A DNA stretch of 64,000 nucleotides from Flavobacteriaceae bacterium (GTDB lineage Bacteria > Bacteroidota > Bacteroidia > Flavobacteriales > Flavobacteriaceae). The notes beneath the pieces were generated by a model. That model did no database searches. It saw only the letters and a list, made by a program, of their open reading frames with translations, and was not told where the DNA came from. The stretch spans positions 134,393 through 198,392 of the forward strand of contig JALWTD010000014.1 in NCBI GenBank assembly GCA_027082925.1, read 5' to 3'. Position 1 is the stretch's first letter; each line of letters begins with the position of its first letter. Positions 51,766 through 60,873 of the stretch are shown here, in pieces. Both the position numbers and the translations under genes were made by a program.

Positions 51766-51798
51766 AAAGTACCAATGCATACAATGCATTGGTACTTT
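51766..51798 (-). terminator. Terminator of the cytochrome c gene
   Basis: AAAGTACCAATGCAT pairs perfectly with ATGCATTGGTACTTT around ACA, followed on the minus strand by a T run, 18 bases after the stop. Confidence 0.9.
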
Positions 51799-51816
51799 AT
51801 AAGTAAACTTTTTTTG

Positions 51817-52332
51817 TTATTGGTTCATCTTTCTGTTTTTTCCCATTCCTCCTCCCATTCCGTTTGGGTGCATGGTATTGAAATGTTTTGCAAACCATTC
51901 TGGCTGCTCAATTTCATTATCGTAAATATACTCAGCAATCTTCACAACATCCTCTTCTTTAAAAGGTTGCTTTGGCATTACTTTAAATTGAGAAACTGCG
52001 CCTAGCATTAAAGCATTTTCTTCCTTTGGATCTAACACCCAAGTTGTAACTGCTTTTACAAAGGCTTCTTTTGTAGGAAAACTTTTTTGATACCGATTTT
52101 TAACAGCAACCATTGGAGGCGCTATAATATCATTGTGTGATTTTGTTATTACACTATGACAAGCATAACAATTGTTTTTGAATAACGTATAAGCTTCTGT
52201 TTGTTCTTTACTTGTAGTCACCGCTTCTTTATTGTCGTTGGCAACTACACTATCTTTTTCTTTCGTGCTGTTATTATTACAACTGCCTACTAAAAAACCT
52301 GTAAATACTATTGCTAAAATTTTAAATTTCAT
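51817..52332 (-). CDS. c-type cytochrome lipoprotein
   Basis: The 171 residues have a lipobox LVGSC (Cys18), a low-complexity linker, then a single heme domain with CYACH at residues 55-59 and a likely axial methionine in FKVMPKQPF. DVVKIAEYIYDN is the usual last helix of class I cytochromes. The tail is rich in Met, His and Gly (HFNTMHPNGMGGGMG), which could bind metal. It carries electrons at the outer face of a membrane; the partner is unknown. Confidence 0.9.
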   Translation of the reverse strand: MKFKILAIVFTGFLVGSCNNNSTKEKDSVVANDNKEAVTTSKEQTEAYTLFKNNCYACHSVITKSHNDIIAPPMVAVKNRYQKSFPTKEAFVKAVTTWVLDPKEENALMLGAVSQFKVMPKQPFKEEDVVKIAEYIYDNEIEQPEWFAKHFNTMHPNGMGGGMGKNRKMNQ

Positions 52333-52398
52333 ATCGTTTTATTTAGTGCTTAAATTTACTCATTTTAAAACAAATGTTATGTAACAACAACATCAATC

Positions 52399-53013
52399 TT
52401 ATTGGTTACATTGTTCGTTTGATGAACTAATGATGTCTGTAAATTCTGCCAATGTTATATACTGAGGTAAGTAATCTACTCCGTTTGCTACAAGTTGTGT
52501 ATTAAAGTTTCTCATGTGGTTTCTTGATCCACATTTTAACTTATCGTATGTAGTTAAAATATCTGAATGTGTTGTTCTAGATTCTAAATCTTGTAAATCT
52601 TTAATATCCAAATCTTCAATAATAGCACCTACTGTTAAGGCTTCTACAAGAGAAATATCCGATTGCGCAACCAATGCTGTGTAAAGATCTTGTAATACTT
52701 GGTTAGAGAATACTCCTCTATCTGGTGATGCTGGGTCTGTTAGTTGGTAAGTGTTTAGTAAGGTTAGTATTTGATCCATATGTCTTTGCTCACTTTGTGA
52801 TATATTTCCAAAAATGGCGTCTCCATATTTATCATATGAGTATAAATATACATCTCTAGCTAATTTTTCTTCTTCTCTAGAAAATAATAAATCGTTTATT
52901 TCCTCTTGTGATAGTGGAATAATTTCTTCAACTACTGTACTGTTGTTATCGTCATCAGAACAGCTTACTAATGATACCGTTATAGCGAAAGCTACTAATA
53001 CTATTTTTTTCAT
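52399..53013 (-). CDS. DUF2202 lipoprotein
   Basis: The 204 residues have a lipobox SLVSCSD (Cys about 19) and a four-helix ferritin-like DUF2202 domain: LLFSREEEKLARDVYLYSYDKYG, IFGNISQSEQRHMDQILTLLNTY, and DLQDLESRTTHSDILTTYDKLKCGSRNHMRNF. The Glu and His residues (EEEKLARD, EQRHMD, RNHMRNF) are placed like di-metal ligands. Its biological role is unknown; metal or redox functions are guesses. It shares direction with the cytochrome c gene 66 bases downstream. Confidence 0.88.
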   Translation of the reverse strand: MKKIVLVAFAITVSLVSCSDDDNNSTVVEEIIPLSQEEINDLLFSREEEKLARDVYLYSYDKYGDAIFGNISQSEQRHMDQILTLLNTYQLTDPASPDRGVFSNQVLQDLYTALVAQSDISLVEALTVGAIIEDLDIKDLQDLESRTTHSDILTTYDKLKCGSRNHMRNFNTQLVANGVDYLPQYITLAEFTDIISSSNEQCNQ

Positions 53014-53143
53014 CCTTTTATAATTTTAATTGTTAATAATCTATTACTTAGGGACAAAAACGATACCAAAATTAATAAAAAACCGTAACTTTAGATACAT
53101 AGTATTCCAGTTATTCTGATAATAGAAAGGCCTTTTTTAACCA

Positions 53144-53174
53144 AAAAAAGCCGTGTTTTGAAACACAGCTTTTA
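53144..53174 (-). terminator. Terminator of typA
   Basis: AAAAGC and GCTTTT flank GTGTTT/AAACAC with one internal mismatch; 22 bases after the typA stop. Confidence 0.8.
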
Positions 53175-53196
53175 ATTTTATAATGAATTATCTTCT

Positions 53197-54966
53197 CTAT
53201 CTGAAGCTAATTTTACGCATTCTTAAACTTTTAGGAGTAACTTCTAAATATTCATCATTTCGTAAATACTCCATACATTCTTCTAAAGAAAAGTCAACTT
53301 TTGGTGCTATTTTTACGCCATCATCAGTACCAGAAGCTCTAACATTTGTTAGTTTTTTTCCTTTAATTAAGTTTACAGCCATATCTTCTTGCTTGTTATT
53401 TTCACCCACAATTTGTCCTTTATAAATTTCTTGATTAGGATCTATAAAAAACTTACCTCTATCTTGTAGCTTATCTATAGAATATGCGGTTGCTTTTCCT
53501 GTTTCTGCTGAAATAATAGCGCCGTTAGATGTTGTTGTAATTTCTCCTTTATAAGCATCAAAACCTCTAAGTCTATGATTTATAATGGCTTCTCCAGCCG
53601 TAGCTGTAAGAATTTTATTTCTCAACCCTATCAATCCTCTTGATGGAATATCAAATTCTAAATGCTGTAAATCTCCTTTAGGTTCCATAACCAATAAATC
53701 TCCTTTTCGTAAAGTTACCAAGTTTATGGCCTTACTTGCGGCATGTTCAGGAACATCTATAACTAAAGTTTCGTAAGGTTCGCATTTAACACCATCAATT
53801 TCTTTGATAATAACTTGAGGACGTCCAACTTGCAACTCGTATCCTTCTCTTCTCATGGTTTCAATTAGAACAGATAAATGCAAAATTCCTCTTCCAAATA
53901 CGTTAAACTTATCTTCACTATCTGTATCTTCTACTCTAAGTGCTAAGTTTTTCTCTGTTTCTTTATATAGTCTATCTCTCAAGTGTCTAGAAGTAACATA
54001 TTTACCTTCTTTACCATAAAAAGGTGAATTGTTAATTGTAAATAGCATACTCATTGTTGGCTGATCTACTTCTATACGTGGCATTGGCACCGGGTTTTCT
54101 AAATCGGAAATAGTATCTCCAATCTCAAACCCATCAATTCCTGTAATTGCGCAAATATCTCCACTTCTTACTTTACTAGCTCTATCTTTTCCCAATCCTT
54201 CAAATGTATGCAACTCTTTAATACGTACTTTTTTTAACGTACCGTTAGCCTTACATAACATATAATCTTTTCCTTCTTCTAAATTTCCTCTAAATACTCT
54301 ACCAATAGCTATTCTTCCTACAAAAGAAGAAAAATCTAATGATGTTATTTGCATTTGGGGATCTCCGTCATTATAAGGGGCTTCAGGTATTTTTTCTAGA
54401 ATAGCATCTAGTAGTGGCGTAATATTATCGGTTTCTTTTTCCCAATCATAACTCATCCAACCATTTTTAGCCGACCCATAAATGGTTTCAAACGCTAATT
54501 GCTCTTCTGTTGCATCTAGTGCAAACATTAAATCGAAAACTTTCTCGTGTACCAAATCGGGTGTACAATTTTCTTTGTCTACCTTATTTACTACAACTAT
54601 TGGTGTTAAACCTAACTCCAGTGCTTTTCCTAACACAAATCTAGTTTGAGGCATTGGACCTTCAAAAGCATCAACTAATAGTAAAACGCCATCAGCCATT
54701 TTTAAAACACGCTCTACTTCTCCTCCAAAATCAGCATGCCCAGGAGTATCAATAATATTTATTTTAACTCCTTTATAATTTACCGAAACATTCTTTGATA
54801 AAATGGTAATTCCTCTCTCACGCTCTAAATCGTTACTGTCCAGTAATAATTCTGTACGTTCTTTTCGTTCATCAAGTATTTTTGCTTGATCAATAATTTT
54901 ATCAACCAAAGTAGTTTTACCGTGATCAACGTGAGCTATAATAGCGATGTTTCTAATAGATTGCAT
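53197..54966 (-). CDS. typA: Translational GTPase TypA/BipA
   Basis: Ribosome-binding GTPase of the EF-G superfamily that helps 50S assembly and growth in cold or stress. The 589 residues contain G1 [16 protein letters not shown], the switch region [15 protein letters not shown]3 [15 protein letters not shown]4 [10 protein letters not shown], and the TypA-specific C-terminal part ([52 protein letters not shown]-like: seen as [21 protein letters not shown]). All domains are intact. It is monocistronic with a terminator. Confidence 0.97.
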   Translation of the reverse strand: MQSIRNIAIIAHVDHGKTTLVDKIIDQAKILDERKERTELLLDSNDLERERGITILSKNVSVNYKGVKINIIDTPGHADFGGEVERVLKMADGVLLLVDAFEGPMPQTRFVLGKALELGLTPIVVVNKVDKENCTPDLVHEKVFDLMFALDATEEQLAFETIYGSAKNGWMSYDWEKETDNITPLLDAILEKIPEAPYNDGDPQMQITSLDFSSFVGRIAIGRVFRGNLEEGKDYMLCKANGTLKKVRIKELHTFEGLGKDRASKVRSGDICAITGIDGFEIGDTISDLENPVPMPRIEVDQPTMSMLFTINNSPFYGKEGKYVTSRHLRDRLYKETEKNLALRVEDTDSEDKFNVFGRGILHLSVLIETMRREGYELQVGRPQVIIKEIDGVKCEPYETLVIDVPEHAASKAINLVTLRKGDLLVMEPKGDLQHLEFDIPSRGLIGLRNKILTATAGEAIINHRLRGFDAYKGEITTTSNGAIISAETGKATAYSIDKLQDRGKFFIDPNQEIYKGQIVGENNKQEDMAVNLIKGKKLTNVRASGTDDGVKIAPKVDFSLEECMEYLRNDEYLEVTPKSLRMRKISFR

Positions 54967-55073
54967 TCTGTAATTTTTTAAGCAGGTGCAAAAGTAGGTG
55001 TTTTATTTTGTTTATTGTTAATAAAAGCAAAATAATGATGTTATGGACACATGAGCATACCTCTTAACTACCA

Positions 55074-55103
55074 AAAAAAAGAGCCATTTAATGACTCTTT
55101 TTT
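55074..55103 (-). terminator. Terminator of proline dehydrogenase
   Basis: GAGcCAT pairs with ATGaCTC around TTA with one mismatch, flanked by A and T runs, 11 bases after the stop. Confidence 0.85.
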
Positions 55104-55113
55104 ATAATAACAA

Positions 55114-56280
55114 TTATATTTTTCGCCTTTCACGCTCTCTTTTCAGCAATTCCAATTCTCTACTTGTTTGCCCGGCAACAGACGTATTCTCTTCGGCTCT
55201 TCTAATAAGGTAAGGCATTACATCTCTTACAGGTCCAAAAGGTAAGTATTTTGCCACATTGTATCCTTCTTTTGATAAGTTGTAGCTTATGTGGTCGCTC
55301 ATACCGTAAAGTTGCCCAAACCATATTCTGTCATCATTTTTAGAAATCGATGAATTTTTAATCAAGTCCATTAGTAAATATGAACTTTCTTCATTGTGTG
55401 TACCTGCAAAAATGGCCATATCATCAATGTTTTCAAACATATAAGTAAGTACATCGTTGTACATTTTATCGGTTGCTTCTTTACTTTCACATATAGGATC
55501 TTTATAACCTTTTTTGGCTGCTCTTTCACGTTCTTTTTCCATGTAAGCACCTCTTACCAGCTTCATTCCTATTTTAAATCCTTCTTTTTTAGCTCTCTCG
55601 TGTAATTTTTTTAAATAATCTAGTCTATCCCATCTGTACAGTTGTAATGTTCCAAATACAATAACTTTTTCTTTATTGTATTTTCTCATCATTTCTTCAA
55701 TTAAATCATCGGCGGCATCTTGCATCCAAGTCTCTTCCGCATCAATAAGTAAAGGTACATTGTTGTCGTAAGCCGATTTACTTACCGTATTATATCGTTC
55801 TTTAATTCTATCCCATTCTTCTTGCTCTTGAGCGGTTAATTGCTTTCCTTCAGAAACTTTTTGATAAACCTCGAGTCTTCCAAATCCGGTTGGTTTAAAT
55901 ACCGCAAAAGGAATGCTTTCCTTTTCTTTTCCAAATTTAATGGTATTTAGTGTTTTTGACATGGCCAAATCAAACTGAGATTCTATTTCCTTTCCTTCTG
56001 CAGAATAGTCGAGCACCGAGTGTACATTTTTGGTAAACATTTTATCTATAGTAGGCATACAGTCTTCTTCTGTTACTCCTCCACAAAAATGATCAAAAAC
56101 AGTTGTTCTAATAATACCTTCAACGGGTAAGTGAGTTTTTAAAGCAAATTTGGTAACTGCAGTTCCTATTTTAACCAACGGTTCTCGCTTTATCATTTCA
56201 AACAAATAGTAGGCTCTATCTAATTCTGAATTAGATTTTAGTGCAAACGCTACTTCAGTATTGTCAAATATTTTTTTCAT
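55114..56280 (-). CDS. putA: Proline dehydrogenase
   Basis: FAD enzyme oxidising proline to pyrroline-5-carboxylate. The 388 residues fit the single-domain form (no fused P5C dehydrogenase). Visible segments are VFKPTGFGRLEVYQKVSEG, DAEETWMQDAADDLI, VFGTLQLYRWDRLDYL, KLVRGAYMEKERERA and the late FAGTHNEESSYLLM with FGQLYGMSDHISYNL, which line the flavin. TATCTTTG on the minus strand at 56308-56315 is a candidate -7 box. P5C dehydrogenase is not in the window. It is divergent from aroB. Confidence 0.93.
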   Translation of the reverse strand: MKKIFDNTEVAFALKSNSELDRAYYLFEMIKREPLVKIGTAVTKFALKTHLPVEGIIRTTVFDHFCGGVTEEDCMPTIDKMFTKNVHSVLDYSAEGKEIESQFDLAMSKTLNTIKFGKEKESIPFAVFKPTGFGRLEVYQKVSEGKQLTAQEQEEWDRIKERYNTVSKSAYDNNVPLLIDAEETWMQDAADDLIEEMMRKYNKEKVIVFGTLQLYRWDRLDYLKKLHERAKKEGFKIGMKLVRGAYMEKERERAAKKGYKDPICESKEATDKMYNDVLTYMFENIDDMAIFAGTHNEESSYLLMDLIKNSSISKNDDRIWFGQLYGMSDHISYNLSKEGYNVAKYLPFGPVRDVMPYLIRRAEENTSVAGQTSRELELLKRERERRKI

Positions 56281-56307
56281 CGTAATTATTTATCTTAATA
56301 AATTATA

Positions 56308-56315
56308 CAAAGATA
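56308..56315 (-). promoter_or_regulatory. Likely -7 box of proline dehydrogenase
   Basis: TATCTTTG on the minus strand, a full TAnnTTTG match, 28 bases before the start. Confidence 0.5.
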
Positions 56316-56377
56316 CTTACAAAGTGTTTATTTATTAATTTTTTTCTCCTTATTTTGCACAAAATTTTTAAGAAAAA

Positions 56378-57445
56378 ATGACACCTATTTATTCTAACGG
56401 CTACTGTGTGAATTTTTTAGAAGACGCTTATACAAAATTAGCTGATTTTATTGCAGATTATACCCCTTCTAAACTCTTTATTTTAGTAGACACCAATACA
56501 CATATTAGTTGTTTACCTATTTTACTTGCTAAAATTTCTTCTGATGTTTCTTTTGAAATTATTGAAATAAAAGCAGGTGAAGCACATAAAAATATTGAAA
56601 CTTGCATAAGTGTTTGGAATCGGTTAACAGATCTTGGAGCCGATAGAAAAAGTGTAATGATTAACCTTGGTGGTGGTGTGGTTACCGATTTGGGAGGTTT
56701 TGTTGCTTCAACTTTTAAACGCGGTATTAAATTTGTAAACATTCCTACTACACTTTTAAGTATGGTTGATGCTTCTGTTGGTGGAAAAACAGGTGTCGAT
56801 TTAGGTGTTTTAAAAAATCAAGTAGGATTATTTTCAAATCCCGAAATGGTTTTAATTGATTATGATTATTTAAAAACCGTTTCTGAAAGAGAAATACGCT
56901 CTGGTTTAGCCGAAGTTATTAAATACGGGCTCACTTACGATGCAAAAGTTTGGAATGAAATTAAAAATATGCCTCAAATAGATACCGAAAGCATAAGCAA
57001 TCTCATATACCGATCTATCGAAATTAAAAATGAAGTTGTTACCAAAGATCCTAAAGAAAGTGGTATTCGAAAAGTCTTAAATTTTGGTCACACATTGGGA
57101 CATGCGATTGAATCTTACTTTTTAGAATCGGTAAATAAACAACATTTAACACATGGTGAAGCCATTGCTATTGGTATGGTTACCGAAGCGTATATTTCTG
57201 GAAAACTACTACAGTTTCCAAATGCAACACTTCAAGATATAAAAAATACCATACTATCTATCTACGGAAAAGTTGAAATTGAAGAAGAAGATTTTGAGGG
57301 TATCATAAACCTGTTAAAGCACGATAAGAAAAATGTAAGCGGACAGGTAAACTTTGTACTGTTAACTGCGTTAGAAAAATTTAAATTAGATTGTAAAGTG
57401 CCTAATACATTAATTATTGAAGCTCTTTCGTTTTACACCAACTAA
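56378..57445 (+). CDS. aroB: 3-dehydroquinate synthase
   Basis: Second step of the shikimate pathway, NAD- and metal-dependent. The 355 residues contain INLGGGVVTDLGGFVASTFK (NAD loop, about 96-115), FVNIPTTLLSMVDASVGGKTGVDL, SGLAEVIKYGL, and the metal ligands in LNFGHTLGHAIES and LTHGEAIAIGM. AroK lies at 3742-4251. The last four bases overlap the convergent bshA. Confidence 0.97.
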   Translation: MTPIYSNGYCVNFLEDAYTKLADFIADYTPSKLFILVDTNTHISCLPILLAKISSDVSFEIIEIKAGEAHKNIETCISVWNRLTDLGADRKSVMINLGGGVVTDLGGFVASTFKRGIKFVNIPTTLLSMVDASVGGKTGVDLGVLKNQVGLFSNPEMVLIDYDYLKTVSEREIRSGLAEVIKYGLTYDAKVWNEIKNMPQIDTESISNLIYRSIEIKNEVVTKDPKESGIRKVLNFGHTLGHAIESYFLESVNKQHLTHGEAIAIGMVTEAYISGKLLQFPNATLQDIKNTILSIYGKVEIEEEDFEGIINLLKHDKKNVSGQVNFVLLTALEKFKLDCKVPNTLIIEALSFYTN

Positions 57446-58575
57446 CAACATCCTTTTATAACTTCTCTGTACACTTCTTTATAAGCCGGAAGTATATTTT
57501 GTAAACCAAATTGTTTTGCCTGTTCAAGAGCGTGTTGTTTAAATTGTTGCAATCTATCTGTATCTTCTAAAATGTAAATACCATTTTTGGCCATATCATC
57601 CACATCGCCTACATTGCTTAAAAAACCTGTAACACCGTGAACATTTACCTCTGGTAATCCTCCAGAATTTGTAGAAATAACAGGTGTTCTAGCGGCCATT
57701 GCTTCTAAAGCCGCCAATCCAAAACTTTCTGTATCTGAAGGCAATAAAAATAAATCTGAATAACAAAGTAACTTATTTACTTCATGGCTATTTCCTAAAA
57801 AAAGCACTTTATCTTTTATTTCCAATTTTTTAACTTCTTCCTCCAAAAATTCTCTATCTGGTCCATCTCCTATTAACAATAGTTTTGAAGGGATTTTTTG
57901 TTGAATTTTATAAAATATTGCCAAAACATCTGAAACTCTTTTAACAGGTCTCATATTACTAATATGTGTAATAATACGTTCGTCTTCGTTGGCTATATTA
58001 TGACGTTGACATTCCGGATTGCTAATTTCGGGATATTTTTCAAAGTCTATAAAATTATGTATTACTTTAATTTCTTTACGTATCGAAAACAAACGTAAGG
58101 TATCTTTACGCAAGCTATCTGATACTGTGGTAACTACATCGGAATTATTGATACTAAACTCAACTGCCGATTTATAATTAGGATGGCTACCAACCAACGT
58201 AATATCAGTGCCGTGTAACGTAGTAACTACTTTTATATCAATTCCTTTCTCTCTTAGCATTTGCTTTGCCATATAAGCTGCATATGCGTGTGGTATGGCA
58301 TAATGTACGTGTAAAATTTCTAAATTATATTGTTGAACTACTTCTACAATTTTACTAGACAATGCCAGCTCGTAAGGTTGAAAATGAAATAACGGATATT
58401 CCTCAACAAATACCTCGTGAAAATGAATGTCGTTAGAAATAAAGTCTAACCGAACCGGCTGTTTATAGGTAATAAAATGTACGTGGTGACCTTTTTGAGC
58501 CAGTGCCATTCCTAATTCTGTAGCTACCACTCCACTACCTCCAAAAGTTGGATAACAAACAATTCCTATTTTCAT
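57442..58575 (-). CDS. bshA: N-acetyl-alpha-D-glucosaminyl L-malate synthase (bacillithiol synthesis)
   Basis: GT4-family retaining glycosyltransferase that joins UDP-GlcNAc to L-malate, the first step to bacillithiol. The 377 residues have the N-terminal KIGIVCYPTFGGSGVVATELG, a hallmark of BshA, then VVTTLHGTDITLVGSHP, and the donor site LLIGDGPDREFLEEEVKKL followed by LLPSDTESFGLAALEAMAARTPVISTNSGGLPEV. BshB and BshC are not seen here. YtxJ at 13672-14070 supports use of bacillithiol by this organism. Confidence 0.95.
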   Translation of the reverse strand: MKIGIVCYPTFGGSGVVATELGMALAQKGHHVHFITYKQPVRLDFISNDIHFHEVFVEEYPLFHFQPYELALSSKIVEVVQQYNLEILHVHYAIPHAYAAYMAKQMLREKGIDIKVVTTLHGTDITLVGSHPNYKSAVEFSINNSDVVTTVSDSLRKDTLRLFSIRKEIKVIHNFIDFEKYPEISNPECQRHNIANEDERIITHISNMRPVKRVSDVLAIFYKIQQKIPSKLLLIGDGPDREFLEEEVKKLEIKDKVLFLGNSHEVNKLLCYSDLFLLPSDTESFGLAALEAMAARTPVISTNSGGLPEVNVHGVTGFLSNVGDVDDMAKNGIYILEDTDRLQQFKQHALEQAKQFGLQNILPAYKEVYREVIKGCC

Positions 58576-58646
58576 TTTAATACTTAATTTAATTGAAAAG
58601 ACGTACGTAATTCTAATTTCTTACTATTACATCCAAACTTATAAAA

Positions 58647-58668
58647 AAATCCTGCAAATGCAGGATTT
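58647..58668 (-). terminator. Terminator of the transketolase N half
   Basis: AAATCCTGC pairs with GCAGGATTT around AAAT; followed on the minus strand by a T run, six bases after the stop. Confidence 0.88.
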
Positions 58669-58674
58669 AAATTA

Positions 58675-59520
58675 TTAATAATCTCCCAATGTTTCTGGGT
58701 TTTGTTTTAAGGCTTCTTCTAATTGTGCATCACTAGGTGGTTTTCCGTGCCAAGCGTGTGTATGCATCATAAAATCAACACCATTACCCATTTCTGTATG
58801 AAGCAATATACAAACAGGCTTACCTTTACCTGTTAAAGATTTGGCTTTATTTAAACCTTCAATAATGCTCTCTATATCATTCCCTTTTTCTACATCAAGT
58901 ACCTGCCAACCAAAAGCTTCAAATTTAGCTCTTAAATCTCCTAGCGGAAGTACCTCGTCGGTAGGACCATCTATTTGTTTTTTATTATAATCAACCGTAG
59001 CGATGTAATTATCTATTTTTTTACCTGCAGCATACATTGCAGCTTCCCAAATTTGTCCTTCTTGTAACTCGCCATCTCCGTGCAGAGAATACACCAATTT
59101 ATGGTCTCCATTTAGTTTTTTAGCTTCAGCAGCTCCTATAGCTACACTCATTCCTTGTCCTAACGAACCACTTGCTATTCGAATTCCCTCTAAGCCTTCA
59201 TGAGTTGTAGGGTGTCCTTGTAAACGTGTATTCATTAATCTAAAGGTTGCTAACTCTTTTACAGGAAAAAAACCACTTCGTGCCAAAACACTGTAATAAA
59301 CCGGAGAGATGTGTCCGTTTGATAAAAAGAAAAGGTCTTCGTTTTTACCATCCATTGTAAAATTAGTCGAGTAGTCCATAATTTCTTGGAACAATACTGT
59401 TAAAAATTCATTACAACCTAATGAACCTCCTGGATGACCTGACTGTACGGCATGTACCATTCTAACAATATCTCTTCGTACTTGCTGTGCAAAATCTTGT
59501 AATTGTTGTGTTTTTGACAT
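58675..59520 (-). CDS. Transketolase, N-terminal half (thiamine diphosphate-binding subunit)
   Basis: The 281 residues cover only the first domain of transketolase: HAVQSGHPGGSLGCNEFLT, SNGHISPVYYSVLARSGFF, IRIASGSLGQGMSVAIGAAEA, and the cofactor-binding SLHGDGELQEGQIWEAAMYA...VDYNKKQIDG. The C-terminal half is at 7342-8295 on the same strand but about 50 kb away; split transketolases in other bacteria are usually adjacent. A start nine codons upstream is possible; the ATG at 59520 (MSKTQQLQDFAQQVRRDIV) matches the family. Confidence 0.92.
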   Translation of the reverse strand: MSKTQQLQDFAQQVRRDIVRMVHAVQSGHPGGSLGCNEFLTVLFQEIMDYSTNFTMDGKNEDLFFLSNGHISPVYYSVLARSGFFPVKELATFRLMNTRLQGHPTTHEGLEGIRIASGSLGQGMSVAIGAAEAKKLNGDHKLVYSLHGDGELQEGQIWEAAMYAAGKKIDNYIATVDYNKKQIDGPTDEVLPLGDLRAKFEAFGWQVLDVEKGNDIESIIEGLNKAKSLTGKGKPVCILLHTEMGNGVDFMMHTHAWHGKPPSDAQLEEALKQNPETLGDY

Positions 59521-59592
59521 TTTGTTTAATTTGATTTGATGCAACAAAAATACTATTTTTCATTTTTGCCACAACAAAATTAACTGCTAATA

Positions 59593-60864
59593 TTATGTTT
59601 TTTGCTTTTTCTTTTTTGCTGCCGGAAATAATACATTGTTTAAAATTAACCTGTATCCCGGAGAATTTGGGTGTAAATCGAGTTCTGTTTTTGGATCTCC
59701 TACTCTATGCTGATAATCTTCTGGGTCGTGACCGCCGTAAAAAGTAAACATTCCTTTTCCTTTTACTCCGTGAATATAGCGAGCTTCTCCATTGGTCTTA
59801 TTCATACCCATGACTAAAATATTTGACTTGACAAACTTGCTGTCAAAAGCTGTTGTTTGCCCCATAAATCCTTTTATTAACATCGTGTGATTTTGACACA
59901 ACATTGTTGGAATAGGATCCCACTTTGCAGAGTATTCTTGCAACGAAAAATAATCTTCAGTACGTTTAATTTTTCGTTTTCTTGTGGTGTCTATTGATGA
60001 AAATTCGTATTCAACAGGGTTTCTGATAAGTGTAAAATCTTTAAATGCAAATGTGTTGGAAAAATTTAATTTATCTTGATAATTCACATCAGAAGGGTCT
60101 CCGTCAAACATAGATTCGCAAATATCAACACCTTCTGCAGCCAAAGCAATATCAAAACTATCTGTTGCTGAGCACATTGCAAACATAAAACCACCTCCAA
60201 TTACAAAATCTCTGATTTTCAACGAAACGGCCAATTTTTCTTCTGAAACTTTATGATATCCTAGTTTTTGCGCTAATTTTTCTGCTGTTTTTTTTTGTTC
60301 TATATACCAAGAAGCTGTTCTGTACGCTCCATAAAATTTACCGTACTGTCCTGTAAAATCTTCGTGGTGTAAATGAAGCCATTCATACATTAACAACTTT
60401 TCATCTAACACATCTTCATCATAAACAACATCAAAAGGTATTTCGGCATACGATAGCACCATTGTAACGGCATCGTCCCAAGGCATTTTATCTTTTGGAG
60501 AGTACACTGCTATTTTAGGTGCTTTTTCTAAAGTAACTGCCTCCATATTTTTTGAAGGACTACTTATTTCTTCTAAAATTTGAGCGGCTTCTGTATCTGA
60601 AATTACATGAAATGTAACTCCTCTAATTTTACATTCGTTTCTGGTAGCTTCATTATCTTCTAATAAAAATGAACCTCCTTCATAATTTAGCAACCATTTT
60701 GCTTTGTGACCTTGCTGAAGTGACCAATAAGTGATTCCGTAAGCCTTCAGATGATTGGTTTGTGTCACATCATCCATAGGTATTAAAATAAAAGAAGCTA
60801 GTACCGTTTGTGTAATAAATAGCAGTATTGGTAGTAGTAATAACTTAATTGACTTTATAAACAT
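59593..60864 (-). CDS. Conserved exported protein often mislabelled asparagine synthetase B
   Basis: The 423 residues begin with a signal peptide (LLLLPILLFITQTVLASFIL). They then contain IAVYSPKDKMPWDDAVTMVLSYAEIPFDVVYDEDVL (about 117-152) and WLHLHHEDFTGQYGKFYG, followed by FVIGGGFMFAMCSATDSFDIALAA (about 220-243). The last reads like a nucleophile elbow (GGGFMFAMCSAT) of a class I amidotransferase-like alpha/beta fold. C-terminal AGGHDPEDYQHRVGDP-like residues (seen as FYGGHDPEDYQHRVGDP) follow. I cannot support an asparagine synthetase role; it lacks that enzyme's N-terminal cysteine. It lies between dnaB and the transketolase half, probably in one operon with dnaB. Confidence 0.8.
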   Translation of the reverse strand: MFIKSIKLLLLPILLFITQTVLASFILIPMDDVTQTNHLKAYGITYWSLQQGHKAKWLLNYEGGSFLLEDNEATRNECKIRGVTFHVISDTEAAQILEEISSPSKNMEAVTLEKAPKIAVYSPKDKMPWDDAVTMVLSYAEIPFDVVYDEDVLDEKLLMYEWLHLHHEDFTGQYGKFYGAYRTASWYIEQKKTAEKLAQKLGYHKVSEEKLAVSLKIRDFVIGGGFMFAMCSATDSFDIALAAEGVDICESMFDGDPSDVNYQDKLNFSNTFAFKDFTLIRNPVEYEFSSIDTTRKRKIKRTEDYFSLQEYSAKWDPIPTMLCQNHTMLIKGFMGQTTAFDSKFVKSNILVMGMNKTNGEARYIHGVKGKGMFTFYGGHDPEDYQHRVGDPKTELDLHPNSPGYRLILNNVLFPAAKKKKQKT

Positions 60865-60873
60865 ATTTAATCA

